Shown piece after piece: positions 44,387 to 52,846 of a DNA stretch of 64,000 bases (position 1 is its first letter; each line of letters starts with the position of its first letter). The DNA is taken from the NCBI RefSeq assembly GCF_013409645.1, contig NZ_JACCBG010000001.1:248001-312000 (forward strand), read 5' to 3'. This DNA is from Nocardioides panaciterrulae. GTDB lineage: Bacteria > Actinomycetota > Actinomycetes > Propionibacteriales > Nocardioidaceae. A model generated the notes under the pieces. That model was not told the origin of the DNA. It saw nothing but the letters and a program-made list of their open reading frames with translations, and searched no databases. A program made the position numbers and the translations under genes.

Positions 44387-45913
44387 GTGTCCATGCCAGC
44401 CCGCCTCGGTCGCTACGCCGTGCGCCGCCGCATCGGGGCCGGCGGCTTCGCGACGGTGTGGCTGGCCTACGACGAGCACCTGGACTCGCCGGTCGCGGTG
44501 AAGGTGCTCGCCGACAACTGGGCCGGCGACGGGCACGTGCGCCGGCGGTTCCTCGAGGAGGGGCGCTACCTGCGCAAGGTCGAGTCGCCGCACGTGGTGC
44601 CGGTCTACGACGCCGGCGAGCTCGACGACGGCCGCCCCTACCTGGTGATGGCGTACGCCGACCAGGGCACGCTGGCCGACCGGCTCGAGGTCGACGGGCT
44701 GGCGCCCGAGCAGGCGCTGGAGGTCGTACGCCAGGTCGGGGCCGGCCTGGAGGCGCTGCACCAGCGCGACATCCTGCACCGCGACGTGAAGCCGGCCAAC
44801 GTGCTGTTCCGGACCGTGCGCTCCGGCGAGGTGCGCGCGATGGTCGGCGACCTGGGCCTGGGCAAGGCGCTCGACGTCTCCTCGCGGCTGACCATGATCG
44901 CCGGCACCCCGTCGTTCGTCGCGCCCGAGCAGGCGCGGGGGGAGGGGCTGGACGCGCGCGCCGACCAGTACTCCCTGGCCTCGCTGGCCCACCTGCTGCT
45001 GGCCGGCCGGCCGCCGTACGCCCACGGCTCGCTCGCCGCCGCGGCCGCCCCCGCGCCCCCGCCCCGGCTCTCCACGCCGGAGCGGCCGTTCTCCGAGCAG
45101 GTCGAGGCCGTGGTCCTGCGCGGCCTGGCGCCGGACCGTGAGGACCGCTGGCCCGACGTCGCCACGTTCGTCGCGGCGCTGGGCGCCGCCTTCGACGGCA
45201 CCACGCCCGCCGGAGCGCCTCCCTCGCTGCCGCGCGACCCGCACCTGACCCAGCCCGGCGCAGCCCCCTCCGCGCGGCCCCCCTCCGGCGAGCTCCCCGC
45301 CCCCGGGTCGCCGCCCCGGCGGCGCGGCCGCCGGGCGCTCGCCGCCGGCGCCGGGCTGGTCGCGCTCGTGGTCGGCGCCGGGGCCGGCTACGCCGTCGAG
45401 CAGCACACCGACGCCGAGGTGACGCTCACCGACGCGCGCGGGGAGCTCAGCGTCACGGTCCCCGACGCGTGGCGGCGGGCGGTGGGCCGGGACGGCTGGC
45501 TGCCGCCGACCGGCCTGGGCAGTGAGGGCGGCGCGGGCAGCGAGGCCGGCGCGGGCAGCGAGGCCGGCGCGGGCGGCGAGGTCCGGTACGCCGCGCTCTC
45601 GGTCGGCACCCGGCGAGACTGGAACCGGCCGCGGTCCCGGGCGCAGGGGGTCTTCCTCGGCGTGCTGCCGGGCACCCGGCTGCCCAGCAAGGTGCCGGGG
45701 CACCCCGAGTGCCAGCAGGCCCAGCCCCCGATCGACGACCAGGGCGACCTCGGCTCGTCGATGACGGTCGTCTACAGCGCCTGCCCCGGAGGCGTCACCG
45801 TCGAGCGGGTGGTCCAGGTGGCCCAGAACCTGCTGCTGTGGGTGCAGATCCGCAGCGCGGACCGGGCCACCGCCAACGAGGTCCTCGACAGCGTGGACAC
45901 CTCCGGCATCTGA
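44387..45913 (+). CDS. Transmembrane serine/threonine protein kinase
   Basis: A 508-aa PknA/PknB-type kinase. The Gly loop is GAGGFATVW, with catalytic Lys39 in VAVKVL and HRDVKPANVL (Asp133). The Mg motif is GDLGLG (Asp155; DLG replaces the usual DFG). APEQ and a Pro-rich linker follow, then one membrane helix (about 313-333). The extracytoplasmic domain (about 340-508) has no PASTA repeats and contains a GSEAGA-type tandem repeat (about 387-400) plus two Cys in HPECQQA and YSACPGG. CATAAT 6 nt before GTG 44387 suggests a leaderless start; ATG 44393 is the alternative. Confidence 0.93.
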   Translation: MSMPARLGRYAVRRRIGAGGFATVWLAYDEHLDSPVAVKVLADNWAGDGHVRRRFLEEGRYLRKVESPHVVPVYDAGELDDGRPYLVMAYADQGTLADRLEVDGLAPEQALEVVRQVGAGLEALHQRDILHRDVKPANVLFRTVRSGEVRAMVGDLGLGKALDVSSRLTMIAGTPSFVAPEQARGEGLDARADQYSLASLAHLLLAGRPPYAHGSLAAAAAPAPPPRLSTPERPFSEQVEAVVLRGLAPDREDRWPDVATFVAALGAAFDGTTPAGAPPSLPRDPHLTQPGAAPSARPPSGELPAPGSPPRRRGRRALAAGAGLVALVVGAGAGYAVEQHTDAEVTLTDARGELSVTVPDAWRRAVGRDGWLPPTGLGSEGGAGSEAGAGSEAGAGGEVRYAALSVGTRRDWNRPRSRAQGVFLGVLPGTRLPSKVPGHPECQQAQPPIDDQGDLGSSMTVVYSACPGGVTVERVVQVAQNLLLWVQIRSADRATANEVLDSVDTSGI

Positions 45914-45922
45914 CCGGCGGCG

Positions 45923-46564
45923 TCACTGGATCTTGGTGACGCTGCTGGCCACCTGCTCCTCGAGGTCGTCGAGGCCCGCGCGGTCGAGGTCACGGCCGAC
46001 GACCGACATCTCGAACTTCGCGACGCTCTCCCCGGGGATCGTGAACCACTGGAAGGTGTTGAACCGCTGGGTGTTGGTGGTCGGGTCGCGGTAGCTGAAC
46101 GACAGCAGGTGCGGGGTCCGGCCGATGACCTCGACGTCGTCGTAGCCGCCCTGCACGGCCGCGAGCTTCTGCGCCACCATCTGCTCGGGGGTCTTGTTCT
46201 CCGAGATCAGCTTGACCCGGAGGCTGTAGCCGCCCACCTGGGGCTCGCCGGCGGGCCGCCAACGGATCTCGTCGATGTACTCCTGGGTGGGGGCCCAGTA
46301 CTTCGGCGCCCGGTAGCTCCAGGCGTACGGCGGGTCGCCGAGCGTGTGCCGCTTGTAGTCCAGGGCCGGCTCCAGCGCCGGGTAGTCGATGTAGTCCGAG
46401 AACGGTCGCTCGGGGTCCACCGGCAGCGACGGCTTCGAGGCGGGCACCGGCGCGGCGCTGGCGATCACGGCCGGCTGGTCGCGCTGCAGCACGCCCACGG
46501 CGTACCCGCCCACGCCTCCGAGGAGCGCGAGGACGAGCGCGACCCCGAGTCCCCGCATCCCCAT
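45923..46564 (-). CDS. Exported or membrane-anchored hypothetical protein
   Basis: A 213-aa protein with an N-terminal hydrophobic segment (about 5-25, VALVLALLGGVGGYAVGVL) and an extracytoplasmic domain. It is rich in aromatic residues: FSDYIDYPALEPALDY, PYAWSYRAPKYWAPTQ and RFNTFQWFTIPGESVA. I do not recognise a family. The domain has a mixed alpha/beta look with no Cys. ATG 46564 is chosen because TACGGT lies 7 nt upstream. It is convergent with the kinase gene (9 bp gap) and divergent from the amidohydrolase. Confidence 0.8.
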   Translation of the reverse strand: MGMRGLGVALVLALLGGVGGYAVGVLQRDQPAVIASAAPVPASKPSLPVDPERPFSDYIDYPALEPALDYKRHTLGDPPYAWSYRAPKYWAPTQEYIDEIRWRPAGEPQVGGYSLRVKLISENKTPEQMVAQKLAAVQGGYDDVEVIGRTPHLLSFSYRDPTTNTQRFNTFQWFTIPGESVAKFEMSVVGRDLDRAGLDDLEEQVASSVTKIQ

Positions 46565-46641
46565 GGCGCCCACCGTAGCCGGACCGGCACCCCGGCAGCC
46601 CCCTCGGCGGCGTGCCGCGGGGCAGCGTTAGCGTGCGCAGC

Positions 46642-48156
46642 GTGAGCAGCCACCTGATCCGCAACGCCCGCCCGGTCCCGCTCGCGCCCGGTGAGCAGGG
46701 CGTCGACCGACCGGTCGACGTGCTCGTCGAGGACGGGACCGTGACCGCCGTCGGGCCGGCCCTGGACCGGCCGGCCGGGGCCGTCGAGTCCGACGCGCAG
46801 GGCCGCTGGCTGGTGCCGGGCCTGTGGGACCAGCACGTGCACCTGGGCCAGTGGACGCTGGCCTCGCAGCGGCTGGACCTGGCGGCCGCGCGGTCGCCGG
46901 AGGACGCGACCCGGATGGTCGCCGACCGGATCGCCGAGTGGCCCGGCCACCCGGTGATCGGCTGGGGCCACCGCTCGGGCGGCTGGGACCGCGACGTCAC
47001 GGTCTCCGAGCTCGACGCCGTCTCCGGGGACACCCCGGTGGTGCTGATCAGCGGCGACGGGCACCACGCCTGGCTGAACACGATCGCGCTGCTGCACCTC
47101 GCGCTGCCGGTGCGGGACTCGGTGGTGCGCGAGGCGGAGTGGTTCGCGGCGTACGCCCGGCTCTCGACGCTGGTCGGTGACGACGGCACCTCCCCCGAGG
47201 CCTACCGCCGCACGCTCGAGCACGCCGCCTCGCTGGGCGTCGTGGGCATCGTCGACTTCGAGTTCAGCGGCGGAGCCGCGGAGTGGGCCGCGCGCTGGGC
47301 GGCGGGCGCGGACCTGCTCCGGATCCGGATGGCGACCTACGCCGAGAGCCTCGAGGACGTGATCGGCGCCGGGCTGCGCACCGGCGACGTGCTGCCGGGC
47401 GGCGACGAGCGGCTGCGGATGGGGCCGCTGAAGATCATCAGCGACGGCTCGCTGAACACCCGCACCGCCTGGTGCTGCGAGCCGTACGCCGACGCGCACC
47501 GGCTGGAGTACCCCTCCGGCCAGCCCAACCTGTCCGGCGACGAGCTGCGCGCGCTGCTGGCGCGGGCCGACGCGTGCGGCCTCGAGGTGGCCACGCACGC
47601 GATCGGCGACGCGGCGGTGGCCGAGGCGTTGGAGGCGTACGCCGGCACCGGCGCCCGCGGCTCGATCGAGCACGCCCAGATGGCCCGGCGCGAGGACGTG
47701 CGCCGGATGGCCGAGCTCGGCATCCGCGCCAGCATCCAGCCCGCGCACCTGCTCGACGACCGCGACCTGACCGAGCGGATCTGGGGGGAGCGCTCCGCGC
47801 GGTGCTTCGCGTTCCGCTGGATGCTCGACGACGGGGTCGAGCTGGCGATGGGCTCCGACGCACCGGTCTCGGCGCTCGACCCGTGGCTGGCGATCGCCGC
47901 CGCCGTCCACCGCAGCGCCGACGAGCGCGACCCGTGGCACCCCGAGCACGCGCTGACCCCGCGCGAGGCCCTCGCCGCCTCGACCGACGGCTGGGGCACG
48001 GTCGCGCCGGGCCACCCCGGCGACCTGGTGCTGCTCGACCGCGACCCGATCGCCCCCGGTTCCGACCCCGATTCCGGCTCGCTGGCCCAGCAGCTGCGCA
48101 CGATGCCGGTCGCGGCCACCCTCGTCGCCGGGCGGGTCGTCCACGACGACCGGTGA
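46642..48156 (+). CDS. Amidohydrolase family protein (YtcJ-like)
   Basis: A 504-aa amidohydrolase-3 type protein of normal length. The beta-sandwich start leads to metal site PGLWDQHVHLGQ (HxH), then ISGDGHHAWLNT, MGPLKIISDGSLNTRTA, ATHAIGDAAVAEAL (His), RGSIEHAQMARREDV (His) and late MGSDAPVSALDPW (Asp). The set matches metal-dependent hydrolases of N-substituted formamides or other amides; the substrate is not known. TAGCGT 7 nt before GTG 46642 suggests leaderless transcription. Confidence 0.9.
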   Translation: MSSHLIRNARPVPLAPGEQGVDRPVDVLVEDGTVTAVGPALDRPAGAVESDAQGRWLVPGLWDQHVHLGQWTLASQRLDLAAARSPEDATRMVADRIAEWPGHPVIGWGHRSGGWDRDVTVSELDAVSGDTPVVLISGDGHHAWLNTIALLHLALPVRDSVVREAEWFAAYARLSTLVGDDGTSPEAYRRTLEHAASLGVVGIVDFEFSGGAAEWAARWAAGADLLRIRMATYAESLEDVIGAGLRTGDVLPGGDERLRMGPLKIISDGSLNTRTAWCCEPYADAHRLEYPSGQPNLSGDELRALLARADACGLEVATHAIGDAAVAEALEAYAGTGARGSIEHAQMARREDVRRMAELGIRASIQPAHLLDDRDLTERIWGERSARCFAFRWMLDDGVELAMGSDAPVSALDPWLAIAAAVHRSADERDPWHPEHALTPREALAASTDGWGTVAPGHPGDLVLLDRDPIAPGSDPDSGSLAQQLRTMPVAATLVAGRVVHDDR

Positions 48157-48183
48157 GCCGGGCCGGCCCGGGAGCCGCGCCGG

Positions 48184-49137
48184 TCAGGCCGCGTCGAGCA
48201 CCAGCCGGGCGACGACGGCCTGCTCGACCGCGAACGGGTGATAGGCCAGCGCGCGATTCGGGTCCGTGACCTGCCCGTTGATCCAGGGGTGCCGCGCGCA
48301 GATGTCGTGGTGGCGGGTGTGGCCGAAGACGTCGACGTAGGCGTCCGCCCGCCGTGATCCCCGGCGTACGGCCGAGGCGAGGCCCTCGTTGACCCGCCGG
48401 GCCCAGCGGTAGTCGCCGGTGGCCAGCGGCAGCAGCCGCGGGCAGGTGCCGTGCGCGGGGATGATCTGCGGGTAGCCGACCACGACGATCCGGGCGTGCG
48501 GCGCCCGCCGGTGGATCCTGGCGACCACGCCCGCGACGTGGTCCCGGATCCGCGGCAGGTCCTGCGCGAGCAGGTCGGTGCCGCCGGCCGTGAACCGGTC
48601 CCGGCACGGCGAGCCGGTCGGGTCGCTGCTGCGCAGCCGCGTGCACTCGCCGACCAGGGTGCCGAACAGCCCGAAGTCGTTGCCCCCGATGCCGAGCGTC
48701 ACCAGCGCGGTACGCCGGGTGACGGCGTCGAGCTGCGGCGGCACCCGCCCGTCGCCGATCCGCTGCGAGTGGGTCATCGACGCGGTGTCCGCGCCGCTGC
48801 AGCTGACGTCGACGAGCCGCGTGCGCGGTGACCGGGCGGCCACCCGCGCGGGATAGTTGCGGCCCGAACGCAGGCAGCCGCTGCGGAACTCGGTCGGCGG
48901 CACCAGCGGCGCCGCGGTGTAGGAGTCGCCGAGCGCGACGTACCTCGCCCGGTGCCGGGGTGACCGTCCGGGGGCCGGCCCGTCGGGGCGTCCCGTCCCG
49001 GCGCCCGCCGAGGTCCGGGGCTTGGCCGCCGCGGCCCCCGAGCCGTCCGAGGCGGGCCCGCCCGAGCACCCGGTGGCCGCGCCGAGCGCGAGCGTGAGCA
49101 GGGCGGCGGCCACGCCGCGTCGTGCCCGCTGTCTCAT
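48184..49137 (-). CDS. SGNH/GDSL hydrolase lipoprotein
   Basis: A 317-aa secreted lipoprotein with lipobox ATGC (Cys24), followed by an Ala/Ser/Pro-rich linker to about residue 60. Catalytic blocks are block I YVALGDSYTAAPL (Ser), block III LGIGGNDFG (Asn), and block V YHPFAVEQ with the His. Six Cys in the mature domain could pair, as in Streptomyces-type secreted SGNH lipases/esterases. Length and layout fit that family. It is convergent with the amidohydrolase (27 bp gap) and divergent from the cation efflux gene. Confidence 0.93.
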   Translation of the reverse strand: MRQRARRGVAAALLTLALGAATGCSGGPASDGSGAAAAKPRTSAGAGTGRPDGPAPGRSPRHRARYVALGDSYTAAPLVPPTEFRSGCLRSGRNYPARVAARSPRTRLVDVSCSGADTASMTHSQRIGDGRVPPQLDAVTRRTALVTLGIGGNDFGLFGTLVGECTRLRSSDPTGSPCRDRFTAGGTDLLAQDLPRIRDHVAGVVARIHRRAPHARIVVVGYPQIIPAHGTCPRLLPLATGDYRWARRVNEGLASAVRRGSRRADAYVDVFGHTRHHDICARHPWINGQVTDPNRALAYHPFAVEQAVVARLVLDAA

Positions 49138-49245
49138 CGCCGCCTCCTCCCGACACGCTACGCCGGCCCGGCCAGCGATCCGGCCCGGCCGGCGTTCCGG
49201 CCCGGGCGGGGCGTGAGGACCCGCGGGACTGGGTAGGACCCTGGG

Positions 49246-50274
49246 GTGACGACGCAGCGGACCAGCAACGACGACGCCGCCGGCCCGGTGCCGGTCGACG
49301 TCCCCGACGACCAGACCAAGGGCGGGGAGTCGTCGCTGACGGTCATCGTCGCGCTGATCGCCAACGCGGCGCTCGCGGTGGCGAAGACCCTCGCGGGCTT
49401 CCTGACGGGCTCGGCCTCGATGGTGGCGGAGGCCGCACACTCCTGGGCGGACACCGGCAACGAGGTGTTCCTGCTGATCGCCGAGAAGCGGGGCCGCAAG
49501 CCGCGCGACGAGAAGCACCCGCGCGGCTACGGGCGGCTGACCTACGTCTGGTCGCTGGTCGCGGCCTTCGGCCTGTTCTCGGCCGGTGCGGTCGTGTCGA
49601 TCTGGCACGGCGTCAACGCGCTGTTCGCGGAGCCGGAGCCGCCGAGCTTCGGCTGGAACTACGTGATCCTCGCGATCGCGTTCGTGCTGGAGGGCACGTC
49701 GTTCCTGCAGGCCTCCCGCCAGGTGCACGGCGCGTCGCAGCGCTGGGGCATGCACCCGCTGCGGTTCGTGGAGCGTACGTCGAACCCCACGCTGCGGGCG
49801 GTCTTCTTCGAGGACTTCTCCGCGCTGCTCGGCATCCTCTTCGCGGCCGCCGGGATCGGCATGCACCAGCTCACCGGCCAGGCCTGGTGGGACGCGGTGG
49901 GGTCGATCGCGATCGGCGTGCTGCTGGCGTTCGTGGCGGTGTTCCTGATGCGACGCAACATGGACTACCTGCTCGGGGAGGGGTCCCCCGAGATGCGCCG
50001 GCGGGTGCTGGCCGGGCTGTGCGACCACCCGGCCATCGACCGGGTGACCTACCTGCACGTGGAGTGGGTCGGGCCCAGCCGGCTGTTCGTCGTGGCCGCC
50101 GTCGACCTGACCGGCGACGACGCCGAGCCCGACCTGGCCCGCCGGCTGCGCGAGCTCGAGAAGGAGGTGGAGGACAACGACCTCATCGAGGACGCCGTGC
50201 TCACCCTCTCCCACCCCGAGGACAAGGCGCTGACCGCGGAGCAGCCGACGGGCAGCAAGGCCGCCCGGGCCTGA
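49246..50274 (+). CDS. Cation diffusion facilitator family transporter
   Basis: A 342-aa CDF protein with about six helices. SMVAEAAHSWADTGNE (TM2, metal-site HxxxD type), KHPRGYGRLTYVWSL and EDFSALLGILFAAAG (TM5 Asp) mark the transport site. A C-terminal cytoplasmic domain (about 235-325) follows. The sequence is nearest the Zn-T9-like group with the His-Pro-Arg-Gly-Tyr-Gly loop. It probably exports zinc or other divalent cations. TAGGAC 6 nt before GTG 49246 suggests a leaderless transcript. Confidence 0.92.
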   Translation: MTTQRTSNDDAAGPVPVDVPDDQTKGGESSLTVIVALIANAALAVAKTLAGFLTGSASMVAEAAHSWADTGNEVFLLIAEKRGRKPRDEKHPRGYGRLTYVWSLVAAFGLFSAGAVVSIWHGVNALFAEPEPPSFGWNYVILAIAFVLEGTSFLQASRQVHGASQRWGMHPLRFVERTSNPTLRAVFFEDFSALLGILFAAAGIGMHQLTGQAWWDAVGSIAIGVLLAFVAVFLMRRNMDYLLGEGSPEMRRRVLAGLCDHPAIDRVTYLHVEWVGPSRLFVVAAVDLTGDDAEPDLARRLRELEKEVEDNDLIEDAVLTLSHPEDKALTAEQPTGSKAARA

Positions 50275-50346
50275 GCGGTCCGGTCCTCCGGCGTCGCCCG
50301 GCCCGGCGCCGGGCCCAGCGCCCGGCCCGGCGCCCGGGCGAGACCG

Positions 50347-51552
50347 TCAGGCGCGGTCGGCGCCCAGCGCGATCGTCAGCGCCAGCACCTGGGCGGGGTC
50401 GTCGAGCCGGTCGCCGTAGAGCTCGCGCAGCTGCCCCATCCGGTAGCGCACTGTCTGCGGGTGGACGAACAGCTCGGCCGCGACGTCCTCGCGCCGGCCG
50501 TGGTGGAGCAGCCAAGAGCGCAGCGTGTCGGTGAGCTTCTCGGCCGCCGCCGGCCGCAGCGTCGCCAACGGGGCGAGCGCCTGCGCGCGCAGGTCGGCGA
50601 GCGCCTCGGGGTCCGCGCGGAGCACCAGCTCGGCGAGGTGGGTCTCGGTGTCGTCGAGGATGTCGAGCGCCCGGGCCCGCAGCACCCGCTCGAAGGAGCC
50701 GTGCACCTCCAGCCAGGGCCGGGCCGGCCCGGCGACCGCACCCCGGCCGAGCAGGGTGCGCAGCAGCGCCGGCCGGCGACGCTCGTGGGCGTCCGGGACC
50801 AGCAGCACGGCGTGGTCCTCGAGCTCGGTGAGGTCGCGGGCGACGAGGGTCCGGGTGGACAGCCCGGCCAGCACCGGGCGCAGCTGCGCCTCGGGCACGA
50901 GCACTGCGGTGAGCGTGGTGGGTGGCTCCCAGCCCGCCCGCTCCGCGGAGCCCCGGACGGTCTCGGCCGGGGCGCCCTGCAGCAGCTGGCGGGTCACCCG
51001 GTCGAGCAGCCGCTGGCGGACCCGCCCGGTGGTGGCGAGCTCGTCGGCGTGCCCGGCGACGCTGGCCGCGGAGAGCTCGTCGATGTAGGCGAAGACCAGC
51101 TCGGCGAAGTCGGCGAGCGTCTGGGCCGGCACGCCGACCTCCACCGCCGTGGTGGACATCTGCCGCCAGGACACCCGGGCGCCCACCCGGTACGCCGCCA
51201 GCAGCGCCTCGGTGGTGCGGCCGCTGCGGGCCTCGCCGCGGCCGAGCTGGTAGGCCCCCTCCACGGCCGGGGCGGCCGGCGTCCGCGGGTCCGCGCCGCG
51301 GCGGCCGCTGGCCAGCGACAAGAAGCCGCCCAGCGCGAGCTGCACCGCGTTGCGGATGTTCTCGCCCATGGACCCGGTCAGCGCGCCCTCGTAGCCGGGG
51401 ACCTCCTCGAGGATCGCGGCGACGGTGGCGTCCGCGACGACCGGGAGCCGGGCGCGCATCTCCGCCACCGCGGCGGCCGGGAGCTGCAGCCGGTGGCCGG
51501 CGGTGCGCCGAGTTCCCGCGGGGGAGGTGGGGTGCGTCACGGCTCGAGGCAC
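50347..51552 (-). CDS. PucR/CdaR-type helix-turn-helix regulator
   Basis: A 401-aa regulator with an N-terminal helical region (about 20-160), a degenerate GGDEF-like middle domain (about 190-310) and the C-terminal PucR helix-turn-helix: AELFVHPQTVRYRMGQLREL and YGDRLDDPAQVLAL. GTG 51552 is chosen because AGGAG lies 6 nt upstream. Streptomyces FasR, of a similar type, activates fatty-acid genes. Here the gene is divergent from a reductase/desaturase pair across 97 bp, so control of membrane lipid unsaturation is the obvious inference. Confidence 0.9.
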   Translation of the reverse strand: MPRAVTHPTSPAGTRRTAGHRLQLPAAAVAEMRARLPVVADATVAAILEEVPGYEGALTGSMGENIRNAVQLALGGFLSLASGRRGADPRTPAAPAVEGAYQLGRGEARSGRTTEALLAAYRVGARVSWRQMSTTAVEVGVPAQTLADFAELVFAYIDELSAASVAGHADELATTGRVRQRLLDRVTRQLLQGAPAETVRGSAERAGWEPPTTLTAVLVPEAQLRPVLAGLSTRTLVARDLTELEDHAVLLVPDAHERRRPALLRTLLGRGAVAGPARPWLEVHGSFERVLRARALDILDDTETHLAELVLRADPEALADLRAQALAPLATLRPAAAEKLTDTLRSWLLHHGRREDVAAELFVHPQTVRYRMGQLRELYGDRLDDPAQVLALTIALGADRA

Positions 51553-51566
51553 TCTGGGCTCCTGAC

Positions 51567-51581
51567 TGTTCCGTGCGAACA
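51567..51581. promoter_or_regulatory. Operator-like inverted repeat between PucR and reductase genes
   Basis: TGTTC-CGTGC-GAACA is a perfect 5+5 inverted repeat 15 bp before the regulator start and about 70 bp before the reductase start. It is a candidate binding site for the PucR-type regulator; no second copy was found in the gap. Confidence 0.4.
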
Positions 51582-51649
51582 AAGATCACCGGTGGCTTCA
51601 CGTCTCTCGGACAGGACTTTACGCCCTCCGATGAAGGACACTGGAGTCC

Positions 51650-52810
51650 ATGAGCACCGAAGTCACCCCCCGTGTCTCCGGAGCGACGTCCGGCACCACC
51701 CCGCCCGACGCCGCTGCGCAGCCGCGCGGCCTGAGGGCCGGCCTGCGCCGGTTCGTCGAGGCGGCCGTGACCCCGCTCGAGATCGACGACGTGCTCGACG
51801 TCTTCCACCCGCTGCGTGCGGGCGCCACGCTGCGCGGCCGCGTCGTCGCGGTCCGCCGCGAGACCGCCGACGCGGCGACGCTGCTGATCCGGCCGGGCCG
51901 GGACTGGGCCGGCCACGTGCCCGGCCAGTACCTCCGCGTCGGCGTCGACGTCGACGGCGTGCGGCTGTGGCGCACCTACTCGCTGACCCACGGGCCGCTC
52001 TCCGATCGCTGCCTGAGCATCACCGTCAAGGCGATCCCCGGCGGCGTCGTCTCCCAGCACCTGGTGCACCGGGTGCGCCCGGGACAGATGGTCCACCTCG
52101 GCCAGGCCGAGGGCGACTTCGTGCTGCCGAGCCCGCTGCCGCGCAAGCTGCTGATGGTGACCGCCGGCTCCGGGATCACGCCGGTGATCGGGATGCTGCG
52201 CAACCTGTTCTCCCGGGCCGAGCCGCTCCCCGTCGCCGAGGGCGTCGACATCGTGCTGCTGCACTCGGCGCTGTCGCGCTCGGAGGTGATCTTCGGCGAG
52301 GAGCTGCGCCGGTACGCCGCGCTCGGCTGGCTGCGCCTGGTCGAGCTGCACACCGACACCCGGGGACGGCTGGACGTCGCCGACCTCGACGAGATCGTGC
52401 CCGACCTCGACGAGCGCACGACGTACGCCTGCGGGCCCGTGGGCCTGCTCGACGCGCTCGAGGAGCACCACGCTGGCCGCGGGCTGCCGCTGCACCTCGA
52501 GCGGTTCAAGGCGGTCACGCTGGCCGCCGACCCGGACGGCGCGGGCGGCGGCTCGCTCACCTTCGCGAGGTCCGGGACGGTGGTGCAGGCCGACGGCGCC
52601 ACCCCGATCCTCGACGCCGCGGAGTCCGCGGGGGTGCTGATGCCGAGCGGGTGCCGGATGGGCATCTGCTTCGGCTGCGTGCTGCCCCTGCGCGAGGGCG
52701 CCGTGCGCGACCTGCGCAACGGCGAGATCACCACCGCCGCCCCGGGCGACGGCGTCGCCATCCAGACCTGCATCAGCGCCGCCGCCGGCGACTGCCACCT
52801 CGACCACTGA
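51650..52810 (+). CDS. Ferredoxin reductase with 2Fe-2S domain, desaturase electron donor
   Basis: A 386-aa flavin reductase/ferredoxin fusion. The FAD-binding domain (about 55-160) has GQYLRVGVDVDGVRLWRTYS; the NAD(P)H domain (about 165-290) has LMVTAGSGITPVIGMLR and YACGPVGLLDALE. The plant-type 2Fe-2S domain (about 300-386) has Cys in PSGCRMGICFGC and a fourth in IQTCISAA. This matches Rv3230c, the electron donor of DesA3 in M. tuberculosis. GAAGGA and GGAG precede ATG 51650. The desaturase follows after 36 bp. Confidence 0.94.
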   Translation: MSTEVTPRVSGATSGTTPPDAAAQPRGLRAGLRRFVEAAVTPLEIDDVLDVFHPLRAGATLRGRVVAVRRETADAATLLIRPGRDWAGHVPGQYLRVGVDVDGVRLWRTYSLTHGPLSDRCLSITVKAIPGGVVSQHLVHRVRPGQMVHLGQAEGDFVLPSPLPRKLLMVTAGSGITPVIGMLRNLFSRAEPLPVAEGVDIVLLHSALSRSEVIFGEELRRYAALGWLRLVELHTDTRGRLDVADLDEIVPDLDERTTYACGPVGLLDALEEHHAGRGLPLHLERFKAVTLAADPDGAGGGSLTFARSGTVVQADGATPILDAAESAGVLMPSGCRMGICFGCVLPLREGAVRDLRNGEITTAAPGDGVAIQTCISAAAGDCHLDH

Positions 52811-52846
52811 CCGACGCCCGCTGTCCCACCGACGAGAGGCCCCACC

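Noticed and set aside
50275..50346. GGCGCCGGGCCC-rich stretch after the cation efflux gene
   Set aside because: It can fold in many ways because of its composition; no specific conserved stem could be defined.
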